Positions 45,777 through 55,041 of a stretch of DNA of 64,000 bases are shown piece by piece. Source of the DNA: Rhodococcus sp. SGAir0479 (lineage in GTDB: Bacteria; Actinomycetota; Actinomycetes; Mycobacteriales; Mycobacteriaceae); contig NZ_CP039432.1 of the NCBI RefSeq assembly GCF_005484805.1, forward strand, positions 186,001-250,000, read 5' to 3'. The stretch's first letter is position 1, and every line of letters starts with the position of its first letter. Made by a program: the position numbers and the translations under genes. The notes beneath the pieces were generated by a model, which saw only the letters and a list, made by a program, of their open reading frames with translations, had not been told where the DNA came from and ran no database searches.

Positions 45777-47894
45777 TCAGTCCCGAGGAAGCCCGAGCAG
45801 TCGCTCGGCGACCAGCGACAGCAGGATCTGGGTACTGCCGCCCGCGATCGAATTCGCCCGGGTGGTGAGGAATTCGCGCATGACCGGGCCCTCGAGGAGG
45901 CCGGCGTCGCCCGCGAGTTGCAGTTGGAACTCGGCGGCGGCCTGCCGCTCGCGCACGCCGACGATCTTCTGGATCGCGGACTCGGCTCCCGGCTGTCCGC
46001 CGGCCAGGCTGTCGAGCAGCGCGCGGTGCGCCAGCAGGGCGTTCGACATCGCCTGCGCGATCAGGTAGCCGAGGCGGTCGACCACCAGCGGATCGTCATT
46101 GCCCTCGGCGAGCGCGATCATCTCCTCCATGCGCGGACCGAGCGTGGAGCCGCCGCCCATCTGGACCCGCTCGTTCGCGAGTGTAGTGCGGGCCAGCCGC
46201 CAGCCGTCGTTCACCGCGCCCACGACGCAGTCGTCCGGCACGAAGACGTCGTCGAGGAACACCTCGTTGAACAGCGTCTCGCCGGTGATCTCACGCAGTG
46301 GACGCACGTCGATGCCCGGAGTTCGCATGTCGACCAGGAAGTAGGTGATGCCCCGGTGCTTCGGAGCCTCCTTGTCGGTCCGGGCCAGGCAGATGGCCCA
46401 ATCCGCCTGCACCGCCATGGAATTCCACACCTTCTGGCCGCTGATCTTCCATCCGCCGTCGACGCGGACCGCGGCTGTGGTCAGCGACGCCAGGTCGGAG
46501 CCGGCGCCCGGTTCGCTGAACAGCTGGCACCAGAGGATCTCGCCGCGCAGTGTCGGCAGCGCGAACCGTTCGATCTGCGCCGGATCGCCGCCCTGCAGGA
46601 TCGTCGGCATCGCCCACCAGCCGATGACGAGGTCCGGACGCTCGACGCCCGCGTGCTGCAACTCCTGGTCGATCAGCACCTGCCGGGCAGCGGACGCGTC
46701 CTGGCCGTACGGCGCCGGCCAGTGCGGCGCGAGGTAGCCCGAGTCGGCGAGGGCCGCCCGGCGATCCTGCTCCGGGAGCGCGGCGATCCGCTCGACGTCA
46801 CCGCGGACGGCGCCGCGCTCGTTCTCGACGTCACCGAGGTCGACACCGAGATGACGACGCTCGCCGGCGCGGACCAGTTCGGTGGTGCGCCGCCGCCAGG
46901 CCGCGCTGCCGCCCAGGAACTGCCGCAACGACAACGCGCGACGCAGGTAGATGTGCGCGTCGTGCTCCCACGTGAAACCGATGCCCCCGAGCACCTGGAT
47001 GCAGTCCTTGGCATTGTCCACCGCGGCGTCGAGTGCGACGGCACCCGCGACGGCTGCGGCGATGGGCAGTTCGTGCGCGTCGGCCACTGCCGCGTCCCAC
47101 GCCACGATCCGGGCCTGCTCGGCGCGGCACAGCATCTCCGAGCACATGTGCTTGATCGCCTGGAAGCGTCCGATCGGGCGCCCGAACTGCTCCCGGATCT
47201 TCGCGTACTCCGCGGCGATCTCCGTGGCGCGTCCCGCAATGCCGGCGGCCAGCGATGCCACCGCGGTGATGTGCAGGTCTTCGACCGACTCGAAGGGGAT
47301 CTCGAGCCGCACGGCCGGGGTCGCCGTGCACCGCACCCGGCCCGCCGGCGTGGTGAGGTCGGCGGTGTCCGCGGCTTCGACCTCGAACCCCGCGGCGTCC
47401 GGGCGGATCAGCCACCACGAGCGGGCGCCGTCCGACTCGGACGCGGCGACGACGACGGCGCTGCGAGCACAGGCCCCGGCCACCAGCCCGACCTCGCCGG
47501 AGACACCCTCGTCGCTCACCGTGAGCCGCGGCGCTGCGGGCGAGGCGATCGCGACCGGCAGCGCGCCGGACATGATCTCGTCCAACAGCTCCTGGGACCC
47601 GGCGTGCGTCCCCAACAGGTGGGCGACGGCCGCGGTCGCTGCCACCGGCCCCGGAAGCAGGTCCGCGCCGGCCTGCTCGAGCATCACGCACAGATCGACC
47701 AGGGTGCCGCCCGCGCCTCCGCGCTCCTCGGGAACGGTCACCGCGAACAGGCCCAGATCGGCCACGGCGGGCCACAGGTCCAGCCACGCATCGGTCGCCG
47801 TGTCCCGTATGACGGCAACCGGTTTTCCCGTACGGCCGAGTGCCCGCACCGCGTCCTGGGCGGCGATCTGTTCCGGTGTCCTGGCGATGCTCAT
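45777..47894 (-). CDS. Fused double acyl-CoA dehydrogenase (FadE34-like)
   Basis: A 705-residue protein in which two acyl-CoA dehydrogenase units are joined. The N-unit (1-345) contains AIKHMCSEMLCRAEQARIVAWD and QVLGGIGFTWEHDAHIYLRRA; the C-unit (350-705) contains LFSEPGAGSDLASLTTAAVRVDGGWKISGQKVWNS and FLTTRANSIAGGSTQILLSLVAERLLGLP. M. tuberculosis FadE34, about 711 residues and used in cholesterol side-chain degradation, has the same layout. The usual YEG catalytic Glu is absent (SIAGG); LANERVQMGG may supply it. ATG 47894. Confidence 0.87.
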   Translation of the reverse strand: MSIARTPEQIAAQDAVRALGRTGKPVAVIRDTATDAWLDLWPAVADLGLFAVTVPEERGGAGGTLVDLCVMLEQAGADLLPGPVAATAAVAHLLGTHAGSQELLDEIMSGALPVAIASPAAPRLTVSDEGVSGEVGLVAGACARSAVVVAASESDGARSWWLIRPDAAGFEVEAADTADLTTPAGRVRCTATPAVRLEIPFESVEDLHITAVASLAAGIAGRATEIAAEYAKIREQFGRPIGRFQAIKHMCSEMLCRAEQARIVAWDAAVADAHELPIAAAVAGAVALDAAVDNAKDCIQVLGGIGFTWEHDAHIYLRRALSLRQFLGGSAAWRRRTTELVRAGERRHLGVDLGDVENERGAVRGDVERIAALPEQDRRAALADSGYLAPHWPAPYGQDASAARQVLIDQELQHAGVERPDLVIGWWAMPTILQGGDPAQIERFALPTLRGEILWCQLFSEPGAGSDLASLTTAAVRVDGGWKISGQKVWNSMAVQADWAICLARTDKEAPKHRGITYFLVDMRTPGIDVRPLREITGETLFNEVFLDDVFVPDDCVVGAVNDGWRLARTTLANERVQMGGGSTLGPRMEEMIALAEGNDDPLVVDRLGYLIAQAMSNALLAHRALLDSLAGGQPGAESAIQKIVGVRERQAAAEFQLQLAGDAGLLEGPVMREFLTTRANSIAGGSTQILLSLVAERLLGLPRD

Positions 47895-48068
47895 GGTGTC
47901 CTCGTCGTGGTTCGGGTGCTCGTCGGTGAGCGGATGATCCTCACGTTCGCAGTTCGCGCGAACCGGCGTGGGCGCAATTCCATTGGGTGGCATCTGTGTC
48001 GTGTCCTTCGGGACCGACCGGCGACGAGGTCCGCGTGACGGCCGCAGACACGGGCACGCTCCTGCAGT

Positions 48069-48875
48069 TCACCGTGCCCGACCGGCCGCACGGGTCCGAG
48101 TGGGGAGAAGGTCGCGGGACGTGCGGCGCGCGGCGAGCGCGACCAACGGTGCGATCGCCTCCAGCGACACCCGGCCCCGCCCGGCCGCGGAGATCGCCGC
48201 GGCGGGACCATCGGGGCCGGTCACCACGGCCGCGACCCGCGCGATGCCCAACGCGCTCTCCGACGCCGCGGAGAACGCGAGGCCGCCCCGTCCACGGACG
48301 TGGCCGAGGTCGGCGTGCAGACGGGAGAGAGCCGGTGCGGTGCTCGGGCCCGCGCCCTCCAGAGCGAGAAGATTGTCGACGCGTTCGGGTGGAAGTGCCG
48401 CCAGGAGCGCGCGGCCGGCCACGGTGCGCTCGGCCGCGACCCGCGCGCCCACGTGCGACGGCACCGAGTCCGCCGCCGACCCGCCGACCTTGTCGAGGTA
48501 CAGCACCCGGGCGCCCTCGAGCACCGCCAGGTGCACGACGGTGCCGGTGGTCAGGTGCAGGTGGTTGAGGTGCGCCGCCGCGGCGGCCCGAACCTGGGTG
48601 TGGTCGCCGTGCCGCGTGCCCATCCACAGGGCGCGTTCGCCCAGCCGGTAGCCGGGCGCGTCGTGTGCGAGCCACTGCAGTTCGACGAGCTGGTTGACGA
48701 TGCGGAACGCGGTCGACCGCGGCAACCCGGTCACGGTCGTGACGTCCTCGAGCGTGAGTCGCGCGGGACCGGACAGGAAGGCGTCGACCACCCGTGTCGC
48801 CCGTTCGATCACCGAGGGACGCCTGGCGCGCACGTGGACGTCGCGACCGTCGAAGGAGCCGTCCAGCAGCGTCAC
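48069..48875 (-). CDS. IclR-family transcriptional regulator
   Basis: A 268-residue regulator. The N-terminal winged helix reads VIERATRVVDAFLSGPARLTLEDVTTVTGLPRSTAFRIVNQLVELQWL and the C-terminal effector domain includes HLTTGTVVHLAVLEGARVLYLDKVGG and RTVAGRALLAALPPE. The GTG at 48875 has AAGGAGG 7 nt before it. It is coded upstream of the double acyl-CoA dehydrogenase gene and divergent from a TetR gene, so it may regulate either side. Confidence 0.9.
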   Translation of the reverse strand: MTLLDGSFDGRDVHVRARRPSVIERATRVVDAFLSGPARLTLEDVTTVTGLPRSTAFRIVNQLVELQWLAHDAPGYRLGERALWMGTRHGDHTQVRAAAAAHLNHLHLTTGTVVHLAVLEGARVLYLDKVGGSAADSVPSHVGARVAAERTVAGRALLAALPPERVDNLLALEGAGPSTAPALSRLHADLGHVRGRGGLAFSAASESALGIARVAAVVTGPDGPAAAISAAGRGRVSLEAIAPLVALAARRTSRDLLPTRTRAAGRAR

Positions 48876-48920
48876 GCTCGAACCTCCTTGGTGCGCAGGC
48901 AATTCACCATCGCCGAAAAA

Positions 48921-48946
48921 TATAACGTGTTAGCCTGTAACGTAAT
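48921..48946. promoter_or_regulatory. Operator-like imperfect palindrome between IclR and TetR genes
   Basis: ATAACGTGTTA (48922-48932) and TGTAACGTAAT (48935-48945) form an imperfect inverted repeat with TAACGT also directly repeated. TATAAC and TGTAAC inside it could act as -10 boxes. The site reaches the TetR start codon and is probably bound by that regulator. Confidence 0.45.
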
Positions 48947-49562
48947 GAACGCGAATCTACCGCGAGTCGGCCGCCCGCGTGACCCGGCCAAGGATCACGC
49001 CGTCCTCGTCGCCGCGCGGAAACTGCTCGGCGAGGTGGGCTACCAGCAGACGACCATCAGTGCCATCGCGCGGCGCGCCGCGGTCAGCGCACCCGCCATC
49101 TATCGACGGTGGCCGTCGCGGGAGGCGCTGCTCGAGGAGGCGGTGCACGGCTCGGGGGGACGCGACTTCCCGGAACCTACCGACGACCTCCGCGCGGATC
49201 TGCTCACGTGGACGCGGATCTTCCTGGCGCGTGCGGCGAGTCCGGCGGCCCGGGCCGGGATCCCGGGACTGCTGGCCGACGCCACCACCGAGGAGGATCG
49301 GCAACGGCTGCTGGCCCTGCAGGACCCGGTCCGGTCCGCGTTCGCCGAGCGGTTGGAGATCGCCGTGCGCGGTGGCGAGATACCCGGTCCGGCGGATGCC
49401 GCGACGCTGTTCGAGATCTTGACGGGCGCCACGTCCATCCGCGGCCTGACGCAGGGCAACCTCGACGCCGAGGAGTTCGTGGCGGCGCTGGGGGGAGCGC
49501 TGTACACGCTGGCGTGTCACGGCGCCGACACGGCGGCTACAACGAAAGGGGACCGATCGTGA
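48945..49562 (+). CDS. TetR/AcrR-family transcriptional regulator
   Basis: A 205-residue TetR regulator: the DNA-binding half reads DHAVLVAARKLLGEVGYQQTTISAIARRAAVSAPAIYRRWPSREALLEEAV, and the C-terminal half is of the TetR_C_16-like kind (FLARAASPAARAGIPGLLADATT). ATG 48945 is used. The stop overlaps the LLM gene by 4 bp (GTGA), so it is the first gene of a four-gene operon with LLM, enoyl-CoA hydratase and SDR genes, which it presumably represses. Confidence 0.9.
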   Translation: MNANLPRVGRPRDPAKDHAVLVAARKLLGEVGYQQTTISAIARRAAVSAPAIYRRWPSREALLEEAVHGSGGRDFPEPTDDLRADLLTWTRIFLARAASPAARAGIPGLLADATTEEDRQRLLALQDPVRSAFAERLEIAVRGGEIPGPADAATLFEILTGATSIRGLTQGNLDAEEFVAALGGALYTLACHGADTAATTKGDRS

Positions 49563-50575
49563 AGGTGGACGTCCAACTGGACGGACGGCCGGAGAACGCG
49601 GCGCAGCGGGCCCGCGAGCTGGCCGCGCTCGGCGTCGACGGGCTGTTCACGTTCGAGGGGCCGCACGACGTGTTCCTGCCCCTCGTCGCCGCGGCCGCTG
49701 CGACCGACGTCGATCTGATGACAAACGTGGCGATTGCGTTGCCGCGCAGTCCGATGCACCTGGCCCACACCGCGTACGACCTGCAGACGCTGAGCCGAGG
49801 GCGGTTCCGGCTGGGTCTCGGCTCGCAGATCCGCCCGCACATCGAGAAGCGGTACGGCGCGCAGTGGTCGCGCCCGGCCGCGCGGATGCGCGAGACCGTC
49901 CTGGCGATCAAGGCGATCTTCGATGCCTGGGAGGGCAATTCGCGTCTGCGCTTCGAGGGCGAATTCACCACGCACACGTTGATGCCGCCGACGTTCGATC
50001 CCGGCCCCAACCCGTACGGTCCGCCGCCGATCTGCCTCGGTGCCCTCGGGCCGGTCATGACGCGCACGGCCGCCGAGGTGGCCGACGGGCTGCTCGTGAT
50101 GCCCTTCAACAGCGCCCGGCATTTTCGGGAGCGGACGATGCCGGCCGTCGCGGCGGGTCTCGAGCGGGGCGGGCGCACCGCGGCGGACCTCGCGATCTAC
50201 CCGCAGGTGATCGTCGGGGTGGGGCGCACGCCGGAGGAACTGAGCGCGGCATCGCGTGGGGTGCGCGAGCTGCTCGCGTTCTACGGATCGACCCCCGCCT
50301 ATCGCCCCGTTCTGGAGGTCGAGGGCTGGGAAGGGCTGCAGCCCGAGCTCAATGCCCTCTCCAAGAACGGCGAGTACGCGGCGATGACCGATCTCGTCGA
50401 CGACACGATGCTGGCGACGCTGGCGGTGCACGGTACCCCCGAGGAGTGCGCGGCCGAGATCGTCGCGCGGTTCGGCGACCACGCCGACCGCGTGTGCTGC
50501 TACTTTCCCGGGTACCCGGTGCGGGAACAGCACATCGCAGATCTGGTGGCCGCGGTGAAGGCACCGGCCTCGTGA
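49559..50575 (+). CDS. LLM-class F420-dependent oxidoreductase
   Basis: A 338-residue luciferase-like TIM-barrel enzyme of the F420-dependent type found widely in mycolata. Visible motifs are VDGLFTFEGPHDVFLPLVAAA, LMTNVAIALPRSPMHLAHTAYDLQTLSRGRFRLGLGSQI, PPICLGALGPVMTRTAAEVADGLLV and HGTPEECAAEIVARFG. Several such enzymes act on steroid or fatty acyl substrates. GTG 49559 and the stop both overlap neighbours by 4 bp, indicating tight coupling with TetR and enoyl-CoA hydratase. Confidence 0.9.
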   Translation: MKVDVQLDGRPENAAQRARELAALGVDGLFTFEGPHDVFLPLVAAAAATDVDLMTNVAIALPRSPMHLAHTAYDLQTLSRGRFRLGLGSQIRPHIEKRYGAQWSRPAARMRETVLAIKAIFDAWEGNSRLRFEGEFTTHTLMPPTFDPGPNPYGPPPICLGALGPVMTRTAAEVADGLLVMPFNSARHFRERTMPAVAAGLERGGRTAADLAIYPQVIVGVGRTPEELSAASRGVRELLAFYGSTPAYRPVLEVEGWEGLQPELNALSKNGEYAAMTDLVDDTMLATLAVHGTPEECAAEIVARFGDHADRVCCYFPGYPVREQHIADLVAAVKAPAS

Positions 50576-51384
50576 GCCCGATCCGCGTGGCGGTCTCCGA
50601 CGGCGTCGCGATCCTCACGCTCGATCGCCCCCGACACCGCAACGCGTTCAACGGCGAGATGGGCCGACGACTGGGCGAGCTCTATCGGCGATTCGACGAG
50701 GACGACGACGTCCGGGTGCTCGTCCTGACCGGGACACCGCCGGCCTTCTGCGCCGGTGCGGACCTGACCCCCGGACCCGACACCTTCGCGTCGCCCACCG
50801 ACGCCGACTTCACAGCCTCTCCGGTGCACCCGCCGGCATTCGACCTGCGCAAGCCGGTGATCGCGGCGGTGAACGGCCACGCGATCGGCATCGGGCTGAC
50901 GTTGGCGATGCAGGCCGACATCCGCATCGTGGCGGCGGACGCCAAGTACGCGATTCCGCAGGTGCGGCGGGGCGTGGTCCCGGATGCGATGTCGCACTGG
51001 ACCGTTCCTCGCGCAGCGGGTAGCGCGGCGGCCGCGGACATTCTCCTCACCGGGCGCACGTTCGACGGCGCCGAGGCGGTACGTCTCGGCATCGCGAGTC
51101 GCAGCCTGCCGGCCGACGAGGTGCTGCCGGCCGCAGTGACGACGGCCCGCGACATCGCGGTGCACACCTCGCCGATGTCGGTGGCCCTGAGCAAGCGCCT
51201 GCTGTGGGACACACTCCGGCACGGGTTCACCCCCGGCCAGGTCGCGGAGTACGAGACCGTACTGCATCACCGCGTGATGGGGACGGCGGACTCGGCCGAG
51301 GGAGTGCGGGCCTTCGTCGAGCGCAGAGAGCCGCGATGGACGGCCCACGTCGGACGTGACTGGAAGGAACTGCCATGGGAATGA
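50572..51384 (+). CDS. Enoyl-CoA hydratase/isomerase-family protein
   Basis: A 270-residue crotonase-fold protein: AILTLDRPRHRNAFNGEM, AFCAGADL (oxyanion hole), KPVIAAVNGHAIGIGLTLAMQADIRI, and YAIPQVRRGVVPDAMSHWTVPR. In crotonase the catalytic Glu pair sits at E144 and E164; here the second half reads RRGVVPDAMS where a Glu is usual, so activity may not be a hydratase. Probable isomerase or hydrolase. GTG 50572 overlaps the LLM stop by 4 bp. Confidence 0.88.
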   Translation: MSPIRVAVSDGVAILTLDRPRHRNAFNGEMGRRLGELYRRFDEDDDVRVLVLTGTPPAFCAGADLTPGPDTFASPTDADFTASPVHPPAFDLRKPVIAAVNGHAIGIGLTLAMQADIRIVAADAKYAIPQVRRGVVPDAMSHWTVPRAAGSAAAADILLTGRTFDGAEAVRLGIASRSLPADEVLPAAVTTARDIAVHTSPMSVALSKRLLWDTLRHGFTPGQVAEYETVLHHRVMGTADSAEGVRAFVERREPRWTAHVGRDWKELPWE

Positions 51385-52304
51385 ACGGGTTCGGTCCCGG
51401 CACCACGACGGAAGAGGTACTCGACGGCGTCGATCTGACCGGACGGACCGCGTTGGTGACCGGCGTGACCGGCGGGCTCGGCGGGGAGACGGCGCGCGCA
51501 CTGGCGGCGTGCGGGGCAGCGGTGATCCTGGCAGCCCGGGACGGCGACGCCGCCGCCGGGGTCGCCGCGCGCATCCGCGCCCAGGTACCGCGGGCCGATC
51601 TTTCATTCGTGGCACTGGATCTGGCCGACCTGTCCGCTGTCCGCGGGGCGGTCGAACGCATCGGTTCGCGGCCCATCGACCTGCTGATCAACAACGCCGG
51701 GGTGATGTACACCCCGTTCGCCCGCACCGCCGACGGGTTCGAGCTGCAGTTCGGCACCAACCACCTGGGTCATTTCCTGCTGACCACGGCGTTGGCGGCC
51801 AACCTCCGATCCGCGGCGCACCGCTCCGGGGACCCGGCCCGGGTGGTGACCGTGTCGTCGGACGCGCACCGCGCGCACGCCGTCGATCTGGCCGACCCCG
51901 CCTTCGCGCACCGGCCCTACGACAAGTTCGTCGCGTACGCACAGTCCAAGGCCGCCAACGTACTGATGACCGTCGAACTGCAGAACCGCTCGGGCGGCGA
52001 CGGGATCCGCGCCTTCGCGGTGCATCCCGGCGTGTGTGCCACCGGACTGTCGCGGCACATGTCCCGCGACGACTTCGCGGAGATGAAACGGATGAGTGCG
52101 GGCAAGCCGGGATTGCTGAGCAACCTCGAGTCGATTCCGGAGGCGGCCGCCACCTCGGTGTGGGCGGCCACGGCCCCCGCGCTCGGGTCGGCCGGCGGGG
52201 CCTACCTCGCCGACTGCGGAATCGACCGGGCCGCCGAACACGCGACCGACCCGGCGACCGCGACGTCGTTGTGGACACTCTCGGAGCAACTCGTGGCGCT
52301 GTGA
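51375..52304 (+). CDS. Short-chain dehydrogenase/reductase
   Basis: A 309-residue NAD(P)-dependent SDR of the retinol-dehydrogenase/WW-oxidoreductase type. It has TGVTGGLG (29-36), LINNAGVM, VTVSSDAHR, and the YxxxK catalytic pair as YAQSK. HPGVCATGLSRHM follows. It is the fourth gene of the TetR-LLM-ECH-SDR operon (10-bp overlap with the hydratase). The order of hydratase and dehydrogenase suits steps of a beta-oxidation-like pathway. Confidence 0.9.
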   Translation: MGMNGFGPGTTTEEVLDGVDLTGRTALVTGVTGGLGGETARALAACGAAVILAARDGDAAAGVAARIRAQVPRADLSFVALDLADLSAVRGAVERIGSRPIDLLINNAGVMYTPFARTADGFELQFGTNHLGHFLLTTALAANLRSAAHRSGDPARVVTVSSDAHRAHAVDLADPAFAHRPYDKFVAYAQSKAANVLMTVELQNRSGGDGIRAFAVHPGVCATGLSRHMSRDDFAEMKRMSAGKPGLLSNLESIPEAAATSVWAATAPALGSAGGAYLADCGIDRAAEHATDPATATSLWTLSEQLVAL

Positions 52305-52338
52305 ACTACTCCGCCCAACCGCTCCGCCGCAACGCAAT

Positions 52339-52369
52339 CGGGGCCGATCGCGGCGTGCGATCGGCCCCG
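52339..52369. terminator. Bidirectional terminator between the two SDR genes
   Basis: A 13-bp perfect stem, CGGGGCCGATCGC (52339-52351) with 52357-52369, around a 5-nt loop. It lies between convergent genes ending at 52304 and 52384. Confidence 0.75.
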
Positions 52370-52383
52370 GCGCGCGTGCCGGT

Positions 52384-53181
52384 CTACTTCGATTCCGGCG
52401 GCAGCATCGCCTTCGACGCGGCGTGCGCGGCCAGCAGCATCTTGGCGCGGTCGCCGCCGCTGCGCTTCTCGACGGCGGCCTCGTTGCCCTTGGCGACCAC
52501 CACCGGGCCGTTCCCCAGGTTGGCGAGCGCCTGCGCGGCCACGTCGGCGGGCTCGGAGACGTGCAGGCCCGGGATGTCCATGTTCAGACCGGCGCGGGCC
52601 ATGGCGGGCGTACGCGTGACACCCAGGACCATCTCCAGAACGTCGACGTCGTACTCGCGCATCTCGAGCCACAGGCCCTCGGCGAAGGTGCGGCAGAACG
52701 ACTTCACGCCCGCGTAGATGCTGATCTGGGCGGAGCCGAGGAAGCCCGCCATCGAACCGACCAGGAGCAGTCCGCCGCGGCGACGATCCTTCATGGGGGC
52801 GCCGAAGTGCTGGATCAACTTGAGCTGACCGGTGATGTTGAGGTCGATCACCTGCTGGAAACGATCCAGGTCGCCGGTGACGAACTCGTGGCCGTACGTG
52901 TTCGCGCCGGCGTTGTAGACCAGCAGGCCCACCTCGAGACCGTCGGTGACGCTGCGGATCTTGTCGAGCATGTCGGCCGCGGTGAGGTCCACCGACAGCG
53001 TGCGCACCTCGACGCCCTTCGCGCGCGCCTTCTCGGCAGTGACCTCGAGGGGCTCCGGCTTGCGGGCCAGCAGGACCAGGTTCAGGCCGGCTTCGGCGAG
53101 CTGGACGGCGAACTCCTCGCCGACGCCCTCGGAGCCACCCGCGATGACGGCCCACGGCCCGTACTTGGCAGCGTCGATCAT
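52384..53181 (-). CDS. Short-chain dehydrogenase/reductase
   Basis: A 265-residue SDR of the DltE/ketoreductase type: AVIAGGSEGVGEEFAVQLAEAG (Rossmann TGxxxGxG variant GGSEGVG, 15-21), LLVYNAGANTYG, the Ser of LLLVGSMAGFLGSAQ, and YAGVKSF with catalytic Tyr and Lys. The substrate is unknown. ATG 53181 has GAAGGAT before it. It stands alone, converging on the operon to its left. Confidence 0.88.
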   Translation of the reverse strand: MIDAAKYGPWAVIAGGSEGVGEEFAVQLAEAGLNLVLLARKPEPLEVTAEKARAKGVEVRTLSVDLTAADMLDKIRSVTDGLEVGLLVYNAGANTYGHEFVTGDLDRFQQVIDLNITGQLKLIQHFGAPMKDRRRGGLLLVGSMAGFLGSAQISIYAGVKSFCRTFAEGLWLEMREYDVDVLEMVLGVTRTPAMARAGLNMDIPGLHVSEPADVAAQALANLGNGPVVVAKGNEAAVEKRSGGDRAKMLLAAHAASKAMLPPESK

Positions 53182-53364
53182 GTATCGATCCTTCGTGTCG
53201 ATCCCGGACTCCGGGAGTGAGCGGCCCGATCGGTGGTCCGACCGGGCCCGGTACCCCGAGTATGGTGTGACGTGGATCGCAGTACTGCCCCGATTCCACT
53301 GGACGGGACTGCTTTCCGGGTCGATTCGGCGGACGTCTGCGCTGGGAACGACTGTCCGGAGACG

Positions 53365-53965
53365 TCACTCCCGGACGAGCCGGAGGAAGTGCGGGTGGGC
53401 CCGCGCGAGGAGGCCCGGCGCCCCGTCGGTGTCCATCGCGTCGTCGCCCACGGCGGTCCACCCACGTAGCGCACGTGTCACGTCCGTCATCGACGCGCCC
53501 CGCGGCAGGGGGCGGCGCCGGCCGGGCGTGAACGAGAACATCAGCAGTTGCGCGCCCGGTTGCGTGACGGCGCCGAGCCCGTCGCCGTACGCGATGCGCT
53601 GGTCGTCGCCGAGCCCGTGGAAGCAGCCGATGTCGATCGCGAGGACGTAACCGGAGTCGACGTACGCGGGCAGGCGGGTGACGTCACCGAGCACGAAGTG
53701 CACGTCGGCCCCGGGGACGGGAAGTTTGGCGCGCCCGCTCGATCGCGGCAGGGACGGAGTCGACGGCGGTCACCGCCCACCCGCGGGCCGCCAACTCGAT
53801 CGAATGCTCGCCCGTCCCGCAGCCCAGGTCCAACGCCCGACCACCGGCGGCCGGGACCGGCACGCTGTCGAACAGTGCCGCCAACTGGGTTCCGAAGACG
53901 GTGCGACCGGCGCCTTCCCACGGCGTCCATCCCCATCGGTACGCCAGCCGGTACGACAGGCTCAT
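53365..53965 (-). pseudogene. SAM-dependent methyltransferase, frameshifted
   Basis: Two reading frames together make one class I methyltransferase of about 200 residues. The first frame (53965 to about 53728) contains MSLSYRLAYRWGWTPWEG and motif I ALDLGCGTGEHSIELAARGWAVTAVD, then runs out of frame after AIERARQ. The second frame continues VPGADVHFVLGDVTRLP, IDIGCFHGL and LLMFSFTPGRRR to 53365. The break is at a short T-run (AAA on the coding strand), about 53723-53728: one extra base or two missing bases restores the frame. It has a good ribosome binding site (GAAGAGG). It may be a true pseudogene or a sequencing error. Confidence 0.82.
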
Positions 53966-54099
53966 CGTCAGCCTCTTCCTGGACCGGATCACCCTGGATC
54001 GAACGTATGCCCTCCCGCTGCCGCGGTGCAATGCCGGCGAAGTGTCCACTTGCTGAGATCCGGGGAACAGTTCGGTGCGCCGGGTTGGTTGCCCCCGGT

Positions 54100-54936
54100 A
54101 TGACTTCGATCAGTTCTGTACCGAACATTGCGCTGAACGACGGCAACGCCATGCCTCAGCTGGGCTTCGGGGTGTTCCAGGTGCCCGACGAGCAGGTCTA
54201 CGCCGCCGTCGCGGAGGCGTTGCGCGTGGGTTACCGCAGTATCGACACGGCACGGATCTACGACAACGAGTCCGGCACCGGGCGCGCGATCGCCGACTCC
54301 GGGATTGCTCGCGAGGACCTGTTCGTCACCACCAAGCTGTGGAACGACGACCAGGGGTACGACTCGACGATGCGCGCCTTCGACGCCAGCATGGCCAAGC
54401 TCGGCCTCGACTACCTCGACCTCTACCTGATCCATTGGCCGGCCCCGGCGCAGGACCGCTTCATCGAGACTTTCAAGGCCTTCCAGCAGTTGAAGGCCGA
54501 CGGCCGCGTCCGGTCGATCGGTGTCTCCAACTTCACCGCCGACGATCTCGGCCGGTTGGTCGAGGCCGTCGGCGAGACGCCGGCGGTGAACCAGATCGAG
54601 CTGCACCCGGACTTCGCGCAGCCGCGCCTGCGGGCTCTGCACGAGGAGATGGGCATCGCCACCGAGGCATGGAGCCCGTTGGGGCAGGGGAACACGCTGT
54701 CGAATCCGACCGTCGAGCGCATCGCCGAGGCGCACGGCCGCACTCCGGCCCAGGTGATTCTCCGCTGGCACGTCCAGCTGGGAAACATCGTCATCCCCAA
54801 GTCGGTCACACCCGAACGGATCGCGAGCAACTTCGACGTCTTCGACTTCGAACTCGGCGCCGACGACATGTTCGCGATCGGCTCGCTCGATCGCCCGGAC
54901 GGCCGTCTGGGGCCCGATCCCGCAACCTTCGGGTGA
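54100..54936 (+). CDS. Aldo/keto reductase
   Basis: A 278-residue NADPH-dependent aldo-keto reductase of the 2,5-diketo-D-gluconate reductase/AKR5 type. The catalytic tetrad is visible: D49 and Y54 in YRSIDTARIYDNE, K79 in TTKLWND, H112 in LIHWPAP. The cofactor region IPKSVTPERIASNFDVFDFEL is typical. ATG 54100 begins it; no strong ribosome binding site is visible. Likely a general carbonyl reductase. It is divergent from the broken methyltransferase gene. Confidence 0.93.
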   Translation: MTSISSVPNIALNDGNAMPQLGFGVFQVPDEQVYAAVAEALRVGYRSIDTARIYDNESGTGRAIADSGIAREDLFVTTKLWNDDQGYDSTMRAFDASMAKLGLDYLDLYLIHWPAPAQDRFIETFKAFQQLKADGRVRSIGVSNFTADDLGRLVEAVGETPAVNQIELHPDFAQPRLRALHEEMGIATEAWSPLGQGNTLSNPTVERIAEAHGRTPAQVILRWHVQLGNIVIPKSVTPERIASNFDVFDFELGADDMFAIGSLDRPDGRLGPDPATFG

Positions 54937-55007
54937 TTTGTCCGAAACCGACGGTGTTCGTCGTCACACGCGACGACGAGCGTTGCCCACCGGCCCCGGG
55001 CGACCGT

Positions 55008-55025
55008 ATATTCCACCTGGAATAT
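55008..55025. promoter_or_regulatory. Perfect 18-bp operator palindrome upstream of PadR-MFS
   Basis: ATATTCCA-CC-TGGAATAT is a perfect inverted repeat 17 bp before the first GTG of the PadR gene. It fits the dyad expected for a PadR dimer and would autoregulate the PadR-MFS operon. A GATATGG further on may be part of the promoter. Confidence 0.7.
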
Positions 55026-55041
55026 TCGATATGGGAGTGGG

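Noticed and set aside
53233-53469. 78-codon plus-strand frame in the SDR/methyltransferase gap
   Set aside because: Overlaps the methyltransferase C-terminal frame, no ribosome binding site and no recognised motif.
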